Shown one piece after another: positions 7,438 through 15,174 of a DNA stretch of 64,000 nt. The stretch is from positions 62,001-126,000 of the forward strand of contig NZ_JACHXK010000012.1 in the NCBI RefSeq assembly GCF_014192105.1, read 5' to 3'. The translations under genes and the position numbers were made by a program. Source of the stretch: Paenibacillus phyllosphaerae (GTDB lineage Bacteria; Bacillota; Bacilli; Paenibacillales; Paenibacillaceae). The notes below the pieces were generated by a model that was not told where the DNA came from, ran no database searches, and worked only from the letters and a program-made list of their open reading frames with translations. Position 1 is the first letter of the stretch. Each line of letters begins with the position of its first letter.

Positions 7438-9387
7438 ATGAGGACGACAATGAAAAAAGCAGCAGTCGCATCGATTGCCGCGCTGATGGCCGTAACCCCG
7501 ATGGCGTCGAAGCCGGAACAGGCGGTAGCCGCCGACAACCAGGTGAAGAACGTCATTATGCTTATCCCGGACGGCATGAGCATGTCGGCGACCACGATTG
7601 CGCGCTACCTGCTCGAAGGCAATGAGACAGGCAGCCGTAACCTGACGATGGACGAATATAACACGGCGCTCGTCACGACGACTTGGGCGAATGGTCCGAT
7701 TACCGATTCCGCTCCCGCGGGAACGGCGTATTCCACGGGGCATAAAGGGCAGAACGGCGCGGTCGGTCTGGACGCTACCCGTACACCGAAGGCGACGGTT
7801 CTTGAGGCAGCCCAGCTTCAAGGCAAGGCGGTCGGCCTGGTAGCGACGTCCGAATTCATGCATGCGACGCCGGCCGATTACTCGGCGCACGATCCGGTAC
7901 GGGGCAACTATGCGGCGATTGCCGAACAGATGCTGAACCAGGACATCGACGTGCTACTCGGCACGGGCGCTGCGAAAGTGCCTGGCGCTACGCTCGACAT
8001 TCTGGCTACGGCGGAAGCCAAAGGTTATACGATCCTGGACGATCGCGCCGAGATGCTGGCTACGGACGCGACCAAGCTATGGGGCAACTTCAGCAACTTC
8101 ATGAACGAAAAGGGCAATCTGTCCTATGATCTTGACCGCGATCCGGAGAAGGAACCTTCCCTCGCCGAGATGACGCAGAAAGCGATCGACACGCTGAAGA
8201 ACGATGAGGACGGCTTCTTCCTGATGGTAGAAGGCAGCAAAATCGACTGGGCGGCGCATGCCAACGATTCGATCGGCATTCTGTACGACGCGCTCGCTTT
8301 CGACCGCGCGTTCAAAGCAGCGGTCGACTTCGCGAAGCAAGACGGCAACACGGTCGTCATCGCGGCGACGGATCACGGCAACAGCGGCATCTCGCTCGGC
8401 CATTACGATCTGACCGGCTATGACTCCGCGCCATTCAGCATTCTGGCGCCGCTGAGAGGTGCCACGAAGACCGCTGAAGGCGCGATGGCGCTGTTCAACG
8501 CCGAGAAGTCGAACGTGGATGAAGTACTGCGAGCGTATGGCATCCAACCGAACGGCTACCAGCCGGCGGATGCGGCTTCGAGCGACCGCACGACGAAGAA
8601 CAACGCCAAAGTAAACGCACTGATCGAAACGTTCAAGACAACGAAGGCTTCCGGCGATTTGATCAAAATCATGAATCAGCTGGCTTACATCGGCTATTCG
8701 ACCGGCGGTCACTCCGGAGAAGACGTGCCGCTCTACGTGTACGCGCCTGCCGGCGTCTCCGTACCGGAAGGGATGATCGACAACACGGACGTGGCCAAAT
8801 ACGCGGCAACTTCGATGGGCCTTAGCCTGGATGACGCTTCGTCCAAGCTATTCGTAGACGTTACTTCCCGTCCGGGCGCCAAGGTCGAGAACAATACGTT
8901 GACGCTGACGGAGAATGGCAAAACGCTGGTCGTCAAGGCGAACCAAAGCGTGGCGACCCTCGATGGCGTGGCGAAGAGCCTGCAAGGCCAGGTAGCCGTT
9001 CAGATCAACGGCAAATTCTATGTGCCGCAAACGGCGCTTAACCTGATCGATTCGACGACGGACACGAGCAAGTATACGCTGTCCGGTACGGCGTTCACAT
9101 CGACGAGCCTCGGTTACAAAACGACGGTAACGGCAGCGCAAGGCGCCGAAGCTGAGGAAGTCGCGAATCCGAACCTGCTGGTCGTAGGCACGCTGAAGAG
9201 CGGCGGCCAAGTCAGCTGGACGGTCTCCATTCATAAAGGTGCTACCGCAACGACGGATATCGCGGTCAATAACAAATTCAGCTCGATCGCTGTCTATCTG
9301 ATGGACGGTACGATCAATTGGAACGACACGAACTTCGCGGGAGTCAAGAGTAACATCTTGACGCTGACCGTGCCGTCCGCCAACTAA
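7438..9387 (+). CDS. Secreted alkaline phosphatase (PhoA family), second copy with C-terminal extension
   Basis: A 649-residue paralogue of the preceding gene; the catalytic domains are nearly collinear and mostly identical by eye. Signal peptide at the N-terminus, nucleophile Ser91 (TDSAPAGTAYSTGHK), MVEGSKIDWAAHAND, ATDHGN and GGHSGEDV are all intact. After the shared amine-oxidase-like segment it has about 100 extra, probably beta-rich residues that the first copy lacks and that could alter localisation or substrate. ATG at 7438 follows AGGAGG by 12 bases; the ATG at 7450 is also in frame but farther away. Tandem duplication followed by divergence is the simplest history. Confidence 0.92.
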   Translation: MRTTMKKAAVASIAALMAVTPMASKPEQAVAADNQVKNVIMLIPDGMSMSATTIARYLLEGNETGSRNLTMDEYNTALVTTTWANGPITDSAPAGTAYSTGHKGQNGAVGLDATRTPKATVLEAAQLQGKAVGLVATSEFMHATPADYSAHDPVRGNYAAIAEQMLNQDIDVLLGTGAAKVPGATLDILATAEAKGYTILDDRAEMLATDATKLWGNFSNFMNEKGNLSYDLDRDPEKEPSLAEMTQKAIDTLKNDEDGFFLMVEGSKIDWAAHANDSIGILYDALAFDRAFKAAVDFAKQDGNTVVIAATDHGNSGISLGHYDLTGYDSAPFSILAPLRGATKTAEGAMALFNAEKSNVDEVLRAYGIQPNGYQPADAASSDRTTKNNAKVNALIETFKTTKASGDLIKIMNQLAYIGYSTGGHSGEDVPLYVYAPAGVSVPEGMIDNTDVAKYAATSMGLSLDDASSKLFVDVTSRPGAKVENNTLTLTENGKTLVVKANQSVATLDGVAKSLQGQVAVQINGKFYVPQTALNLIDSTTDTSKYTLSGTAFTSTSLGYKTTVTAAQGAEAEEVANPNLLVVGTLKSGGQVSWTVSIHKGATATTDIAVNNKFSSIAVYLMDGTINWNDTNFAGVKSNILTLTVPSAN

Positions 9388-9407
9388 CAGCACAGGAGGA
9401 GAGCCCA

Positions 9408-10988
9408 TTGTTTAACAAGCTAACGCGTCTGTTACTTGTTCTCTGTCTGGCAGCCGCTCTTCCGTTCCCTAGCCTGATTGCCGCAGCAAGCGGCGATCAG
9501 GTGTCCAATGTGACCGCCAACTATTCAAGCGCGGGGAATGTGACCGTCAGCGGCAGTTCGGAAGGCGAGCAAGTCGTCATTCAAATCTGGGACGCGAATA
9601 AGTCTCTGGTTGCCTTTGATTCGGCTTCCGTGGAAGCCGGGAAGTTCAGCAAGTCCGTCAATACAGGCGTCCTGACTGCCGGACGCAGCTACGATGTGAA
9701 AGTATCCGACGCGGAAGGCGGAGCGTATGCGAATGAAGAGTTCACCGTTCCGAGCTCCAGCGGAAACATCGGCGGCGGCTTGATCACCTTGCCGGATACG
9801 GATACGGACACAGGTACCGAACCAACGCCAGGAACGAACGGCACGTTGGTCGTCCAGGCTGAGGCTGGCAGCGAAGGCCGTGCGACTGCGGTCATCAGCA
9901 GCGAGCAGGTAAGCAAACTCGCGGAAGCGGTCCAAGGCTCGAGCCGCACAGCCGCAATTCAGCTGCAGCTGCCATCCGGCGCGAACAGCATAGCCGTTAC
10001 GCTGCCGAAAGCAGCATTCCAACAGCTGGCAGCCGGCGGGCTGACCGTAACTTCCGGTATCGGTTCCATCACTTTGGATGCGCAATCCATGAACGCGATT
10101 GCAGCAGCTGAAGGTACGGATATCATCCTTACGATCGGCAAAGCGGACACCAGCGGATTGAACGCTGGGGCTCCCGCGGTTATCGGTTCGAGGCCGGCGG
10201 TAGACATTACCATTACGGCGGGCAGCAGCGAGATCACGTCCTTCGGTAAAGGCCGCGTAACGATATCGATCCCTTATACGCTTGGCGCTTCCGAAGACCG
10301 CTCGGCGATCGTGGTCTATTACATCGGCGAGAACGGCCGACATCAGATCGTTACCCAAGCAAGCCTGAATGCAGCGGGCAATGCCGTGAATGCGGTAACG
10401 ACGCATCTGAGCACCTATGCAGTCGGATATAATCCGGTAAGCTTCAGCGATACGGCGGGCCATTGGTCCGAAGATTCGATTGCCTATCTGGCCGCACGGT
10501 CGGTCATCGCGGGCAACGGCACGAGTCAATTCTCCCCGAACGCCGGCGTAACCCGGGCGGAGTTCGCCAAGATGCTGGCTGGCATTGCCGGCGCTGACGT
10601 TTCCGGTTACCGCTCTTCTTCCTTCACGGACGTTAAGACGGGCGATTGGTATTTGCCGTATGTCGAGTGGGCGAAGGCGAACGCAATCGTGGACGGGATC
10701 GGCGACGGACGTTTCGCGCCGACAAGCCCGATTACTCGCGAACAGCTCAGCACGATGCTGCTGAAATTTGCGAAGCACACCGGCTATGAGCTCCCGATGT
10801 CGGGGCAGCAAGCACCGTTCGCAGACCAAGCCAAGATCAGTTCTTGGTCCACAGAAGCGGTAACCGCTCTTCAAGCTTCCGGCCTGCTGACCGGCAAGCC
10901 GGGCAACATCTTCGATCCGCAGGGCGGCGCTACCCGCGCTGAAGCGGCCAAAGTGTTGGCGTCGTTGGTTGAGCAGATGGTGAAATAA
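9408..10988 (+). CDS. SLH-domain surface protein
   Basis: A 526-residue exported protein: signal peptide (about 27 residues), an Ig-like beta domain (roughly 30-115), a Thr/Asp/Gly linker, a large beta domain (about 145-345) of a type common in Paenibacillus surface proteins, and three SLH repeats (about 345-526; SDTAGHWSEDSIAYL, FTDVKTGDWYLPYVEWA and FADQAKISSWSTEAV). SLH triplets bind pyruvylated secondary wall polymer and fix proteins to the cell surface. TTG start with AGGAGG 8 bases upstream. Only 20 bases separate it from the second phosphatase, so it is the third gene of that operon and may help retain phosphate-scavenging activity at the surface. Confidence 0.88.
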   Translation: MFNKLTRLLLVLCLAAALPFPSLIAAASGDQVSNVTANYSSAGNVTVSGSSEGEQVVIQIWDANKSLVAFDSASVEAGKFSKSVNTGVLTAGRSYDVKVSDAEGGAYANEEFTVPSSSGNIGGGLITLPDTDTDTGTEPTPGTNGTLVVQAEAGSEGRATAVISSEQVSKLAEAVQGSSRTAAIQLQLPSGANSIAVTLPKAAFQQLAAGGLTVTSGIGSITLDAQSMNAIAAAEGTDIILTIGKADTSGLNAGAPAVIGSRPAVDITITAGSSEITSFGKGRVTISIPYTLGASEDRSAIVVYYIGENGRHQIVTQASLNAAGNAVNAVTTHLSTYAVGYNPVSFSDTAGHWSEDSIAYLAARSVIAGNGTSQFSPNAGVTRAEFAKMLAGIAGADVSGYRSSSFTDVKTGDWYLPYVEWAKANAIVDGIGDGRFAPTSPITREQLSTMLLKFAKHTGYELPMSGQQAPFADQAKISSWSTEAVTALQASGLLTGKPGNIFDPQGGATRAEAAKVLASLVEQMVK

Positions 10989-10993
10989 TAGAG

Positions 10994-11045
10994 ATAAGCC
11001 GTTCCTGATGTCGTTTTTGACGACAGCGGGGCGGCTTATTTTTAT
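10994..11045 (+). terminator. Rho-independent terminator of the phosphatase-SLH operon
   Basis: ATAAGCCG near 10994 pairs with CGGCTTAT near 11032, with a second internal stem (TGTCG/CGACA) and a following TTTTTATT. Confidence 0.75.
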
Positions 11046-11161
11046 TGTCGGCGATGCCGCCCGAGCATGGGCATCATTCGGGGGAGGAACATCATTGACT
11101 GCGGTTTGAATCTTTCCGCTCATTCGATACATAATGAGGGTATGGAAAGCGAGGTCACCGC

Positions 11162-13666
11162 ATGCGATACCTGTACGAGTTCATCAATCATCAGGATGAT
11201 TTGCCGATGCACTTATTCGTCAATAGCGTTGCGCATGTTCCTTATCATTGGCACAAAGAAGTCGAGATCATCTATGTCTTGCAGGGCGCCGTCACGCTTC
11301 TCGTCGATCAGCGGCAGTATGAGCTGCGGCAGGACGATATTATCGTGATTAACAGCATGTCCATCCATAAGTTAGAGCGGACGCAGCAGGACAATGTGCT
11401 GCTCACGCTGCAGTTCAGCCCCGGCTTATTGGAGGGCGAGACGTTCATAGCGTGCAATTCTACTTTGCAAACGGCAGAAGATCGCGGACGCTACAACCAG
11501 ATCCGTCGCTATTTGGCCCAGCTGGTATGGGAATCGACGAAGACGGCGCCCGGATTTCGCAGCATCTCGCAAGGCTTGCTGCATCTATTAACGGGGATTC
11601 TGCTGCGCGAATTCTCGGCCGGTAAGAATGAAGCGCTGCAGACCGACGGCAAGCTGCATGATTATGCCCGGCTGAACCGGGTGCTTCGATTCATCGACCA
11701 GCAGTATAGGGACAAAATCACGCTTCAATCGATTGCCGACCAAGAGCACTTAAGCCTGCATTATTTCGCCCACTTCTTCAGCGGCAAAATCGGCATGCCC
11801 TTCCAGAAATATTTGACGTCGGTTCGTCTGGAGAAGGCGGTAGCCGAGATGGCGGATTCGGCCAAAAGCGTCACCCAGATCGCGCACGACTGCGGGTTCG
11901 CAAACGTCAAATTGTTCAACAAATATTTTAAGGAAAAGTACGGGGTGACGCCGTCCACGTTCAGGGAATCGCTGAAAACGGAACCTGTCCGAACCCGCGA
12001 GCGCTTGCCTTCCCTGACCAAGGATTCGCCGAGCGGCGATTACTACGTCATCGACACCATTCAAGCGATGGAGACGTTATATCGGCATCTCGAAGAACCC
12101 GGCGGAGACGCCGATGCGACCCCTCCGTCAGGAACAGGAGCGGTCCAGGAATCTAAGATCGTTCACGTACATGCTGCCCGGACGTGCCCGGAACATTATG
12201 TCCAGCCCTGGAAGCGACTCATCAGCGGCGGTAGGGCGGTCGAAGGGCTGCGAGCGGACTGGCAGGCGCAATTCGCCGATCTTCAGCGCAGATTGCGATT
12301 CTCGCATATTCGTTTCCACGGCGTATTCAATGACGAGATGATGGTATACAACGAAGCGGAAGACGGGGAGCCCATCTACAATTGGTCGTATGTCGATCAG
12401 CTGTACGATTTCCTGCTGGGGTGCGGCATACGTCCCTTCGTGGAACTAAGTTTCATGCCGACGCTGCTCCGGCGCTCGAACGAAACGATCTTCTGGTGGA
12501 AGGGCAATATCGCGCCTCCCGCCGATCAGGGCAAATGGGATGCGCTCGTTCGCGAGTTCGTCCGCCATTGCTTGAACCGTTACGGGATCGAGGAGGTCAA
12601 GCAGTGGTACTTCGAAGTGTGGAATGAACCCGATCTGACCGGACTATGCTGGGCCGGAACGAGAGAAGAGTTCTTCTGTTTCTACAAGTCCACCGCGGAT
12701 ACGATCAAAGGGGTAGCGCCGGAACTTCGGGTAGGCGGGCCTGCGCTTGGCTACGGTTCGATCTGGAACGATAGCTGGGCGGAAGACTTTATGGCCAATT
12801 GCCGACAGGAAGAAGCGCCGGTCGACTTCTTCTCGTTCCATGTCTATTCCGAATACCCGAGCAAGAAAGAGGAAGCCGAGAAGCTGACGACCATCATGCC
12901 GCCATCCTATTATACGGACACCATCCTTCGGCTTAGGGAGCAGATCGAAGCGGAAGGGCACCCATCGATGGAACTATTCATCACGGAATGGAATTTCTCG
13001 CTGTACGACCGTAACTTCATCCACGATACGATGTTCATGGCGCCGTTCGTGATCCATCATGCCTTGCGGACCAGAGGGCTCATCGACGCGCTCGGCTACT
13101 GGTCGTTCACGGACGTGTTCGAGGAAAGCCAGGTTCCTCCTTCGCCGTTCTACGGCGGATTCGGACTGCTCAACCGGTCGGGACTCAAGAAACCGAGCTA
13201 CTACGCGCTCGAACTGCTGGGCAAACTCGGACAACGCGTCTTGGCCGAAGGGGAAGGATATATCGTTACGGGCAGCGCCGACGGCAGCTTGCAAGTGCTG
13301 CTGTACCACTATGTGCATGTCGATCCGTTGTTCGCGAGCGGCGATTGGTCAGGACTGACGGAGACAAGCCGGTATACGGTATTCGAAGAGAAGGGCAATA
13401 AGGCATTCCATGTTCAGCTGGAGGGTCTTAGGGGGAACTACCGGATAACCCAATATCGATTGAACCGGGACGAAGGCTCCGTATACGACGAGTGGATCCG
13501 TATGGGCTCTCCCGTTACCTTGACCCTGGAGGAAGAAGATTATTTGCGGGGCCGAAGCGGGCCAACGATCACGACTTTATGGCTTCGAGGTGCCGAGCAA
13601 TTCGAGCATACGGCAATTCTACCGCCCCACGGCGTCGTGCTACTCACCTTGTCGAAGCAATATTAA
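11162..13666 (+). CDS. AraC-family regulator fused to a GH39-type glycosidase
   Basis: An 834-residue single frame with three parts. Residues 1-150 form an AraC cupin-like sensor domain (HWHKEVEIIYVLQG). Residues about 180-280 are a double helix-turn-helix (ITLQSIADQEHLSLHYF, SVTQIAHDCGFANVKLFNKYFKEKYGVTPS). Residues about 330-800 are a GH39-like beta-xylosidase barrel with the acid/base Glu489 in WNEPD and nucleophile Glu609 in ITEWN. Both catalytic residues are present, so the enzyme part could be active or could act as a sugar sensor. No signal peptide, so it is cytoplasmic. The PTS EIIC and GH3 genes downstream are likely targets. Confidence 0.88.
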   Translation: MRYLYEFINHQDDLPMHLFVNSVAHVPYHWHKEVEIIYVLQGAVTLLVDQRQYELRQDDIIVINSMSIHKLERTQQDNVLLTLQFSPGLLEGETFIACNSTLQTAEDRGRYNQIRRYLAQLVWESTKTAPGFRSISQGLLHLLTGILLREFSAGKNEALQTDGKLHDYARLNRVLRFIDQQYRDKITLQSIADQEHLSLHYFAHFFSGKIGMPFQKYLTSVRLEKAVAEMADSAKSVTQIAHDCGFANVKLFNKYFKEKYGVTPSTFRESLKTEPVRTRERLPSLTKDSPSGDYYVIDTIQAMETLYRHLEEPGGDADATPPSGTGAVQESKIVHVHAARTCPEHYVQPWKRLISGGRAVEGLRADWQAQFADLQRRLRFSHIRFHGVFNDEMMVYNEAEDGEPIYNWSYVDQLYDFLLGCGIRPFVELSFMPTLLRRSNETIFWWKGNIAPPADQGKWDALVREFVRHCLNRYGIEEVKQWYFEVWNEPDLTGLCWAGTREEFFCFYKSTADTIKGVAPELRVGGPALGYGSIWNDSWAEDFMANCRQEEAPVDFFSFHVYSEYPSKKEEAEKLTTIMPPSYYTDTILRLREQIEAEGHPSMELFITEWNFSLYDRNFIHDTMFMAPFVIHHALRTRGLIDALGYWSFTDVFEESQVPPSPFYGGFGLLNRSGLKKPSYYALELLGKLGQRVLAEGEGYIVTGSADGSLQVLLYHYVHVDPLFASGDWSGLTETSRYTVFEEKGNKAFHVQLEGLRGNYRITQYRLNRDEGSVYDEWIRMGSPVTLTLEEEDYLRGRSGPTITTLWLRGAEQFEHTAILPPHGVVLLTLSKQY

Positions 13667-13698
13667 GGCTTACTGGGAATAGCCCAGCACCATTTCAG

Positions 13699-13727
13699 CA
13701 CCCTTGCACGCAGCAGGGGTGTTTTTT
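13699..13727 (+). terminator. Rho-independent terminator
   Basis: A 9-bp stem (13699-13707 with 13713-13721, one G-T pair) followed by TTTTTT, after the AraC-GH39 gene. Confidence 0.8.
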
Positions 13728-13815
13728 GCTGTATAGTCCGTCGCGTTTCATCGCACAACAAGATGATGAAAGCAGTTTCAACAAAAAAGGCCCCCGTTCT
13801 GCGCAAGGAAGAACA

Positions 13816-13844
13816 AGAAAGCGTTCTCACATCGGAGCTATACT
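13816..13844 (+). promoter_or_regulatory. Candidate cre site and promoter of the EIIC-GH3 operon
   Basis: AGAAAGCGTTCTCA (13816-13829) matches the cre consensus TGWNANCGNTNWCA at 13 of 14 positions and lies over the -35 region. TATACT at 13839-13844 is a good -10, with no clear -35. This suggests carbon catabolite control by CcpA and dependence on an activator such as the AraC-GH39 protein. Confidence 0.45.
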
Positions 13845-13889
13845 AAATTTGCACACGAGAACGAATGACATACAAGTGGAGGGGATCGA

Positions 13890-15131
13890 ATGGATCGACT
13901 AATGAAATGGATGACAGAACGGTTTGCCCCGCGTCTTGAAGCCTTTACGAAGAACGTGTGGGTAGACTCGATACAAGAAGCGATCATGGTTACGCTTCCG
14001 ATGATCTTCATCGGATCCCTCGTTACGCTGGTCTCGATTCTGAATGAGTATATACCCGGCATGCCGGACTTGACGCCGATTACGACGTTCAGCTTCGGAC
14101 TCCTCGGCATCTTCATTGCCTTCTTGACGCCGTATATGGTCATGCAGAAGAAGGAGCGCCACAAGATCAAGCTCATCTCCGGCGCGACCGGATTGTCGCT
14201 GTACCTGATGCTGCTGAAACCGACGCTAGGCGATGACGGCACGATCCAATTCATGCTGGAGCGGTTCGGCCCGTCGGGCATGATCACGGCGCTGCTGGTC
14301 GGCATTGCCGTCGCGGCCGTCATGAACGCGTTCAACAAGTTCTCCTGGTTCAAAAAAGATACGAAGCTGCCCGAGTTCATCGTCGATTGGTTCGATTTTC
14401 TCGTTCCGATCGCGCTGATTCTCACCCTCGGATGGATCCTCATCTACCAGCTGCACTTCGATATCTTCGCACTCATTATTACCATCTTCGAGCCGCTGAA
14501 TGCGATTAGCCAGACGCTCATCGGGTTTGTCTTGTTCAATTTTATCGGCGTCGTCCTCTTCTCGTTCGGGGTCAGCCCTTGGGTCATTACGCCGATTCTG
14601 TACTCGATCTGGATTCCGGCGATCGAAGAGAATGCCAAGCTGATCGCGCAAGGCATGGACCCGGTCAATATCAATACGTTCGAGACCTTCTTCAGCGGCT
14701 GGGTCGGCGTAGGCGGCATGGGGGCGACGCTCCCGCTCGTCATCTGGTTCCTGATGGCCAAATCGACCAAGCTGAAGACGATCGGCAAAGCGACGATCGT
14801 GCCATCGCTTTTCAATATTAACGAACCGGTCATCTACGGCGCGCCGGTCGCCTTCAATCCGATTCTGATGATTCCGATGTGGATCAACGGCATCGTGACG
14901 CCTGTAATTGTCTATCTCGCGCTAGACTGGGGACTCGCGGCTATCCCGAGCAAAGTGTTCCAGCTGTGGTATACGCCGATCGGAATCTCGACGTACTTGC
15001 TCTCGGGACTTAACGGGCTGCTTCTGCTCGCCTTTGTCCTGCTTACGATCTTCGTCATCTGGTTCCCGTTCTTCAAAATTTACGATATGCAGGAGCTCAA
15101 GAAAGAACAGCTGGAAGAAGCGCGTCCATAA
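13890..15131 (+). CDS. PTS EIIC permease, lactose/cellobiose family
   Basis: A 413-residue membrane protein of the CelB/LicC type (EIIC of the Lac family). Visible signs are about ten hydrophobic helices, the family segment NINEPVIYGAPVAFNPILMIP near residue 310 that forms part of the sugar site, and an overall length typical of a stand-alone EIIC. It would import and phosphorylate a beta-glucoside or diglycoside only with EIIA and EIIB partners, and none is encoded here. GGAGGGG precedes the ATG by 5 bases. The GH3 gene follows after 43 bases, so the pair probably forms an uptake and hydrolysis operon. Confidence 0.9.
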   Translation: MDRLMKWMTERFAPRLEAFTKNVWVDSIQEAIMVTLPMIFIGSLVTLVSILNEYIPGMPDLTPITTFSFGLLGIFIAFLTPYMVMQKKERHKIKLISGATGLSLYLMLLKPTLGDDGTIQFMLERFGPSGMITALLVGIAVAAVMNAFNKFSWFKKDTKLPEFIVDWFDFLVPIALILTLGWILIYQLHFDIFALIITIFEPLNAISQTLIGFVLFNFIGVVLFSFGVSPWVITPILYSIWIPAIEENAKLIAQGMDPVNINTFETFFSGWVGVGGMGATLPLVIWFLMAKSTKLKTIGKATIVPSLFNINEPVIYGAPVAFNPILMIPMWINGIVTPVIVYLALDWGLAAIPSKVFQLWYTPIGISTYLLSGLNGLLLLAFVLLTIFVIWFPFFKIYDMQELKKEQLEEARP

Positions 15132-15174
15132 TTCTAGAGAGAAAATAGACAAATAGGGAAGAGGAGTGTTCGAG

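Noticed and set aside
13492..13902. A 136-codon frame bridging the GH39 gene end and the EIIC start
   Set aside because: It passes through a clear terminator and the EIIC promoter, overlaps real genes out of frame, and has biased composition.
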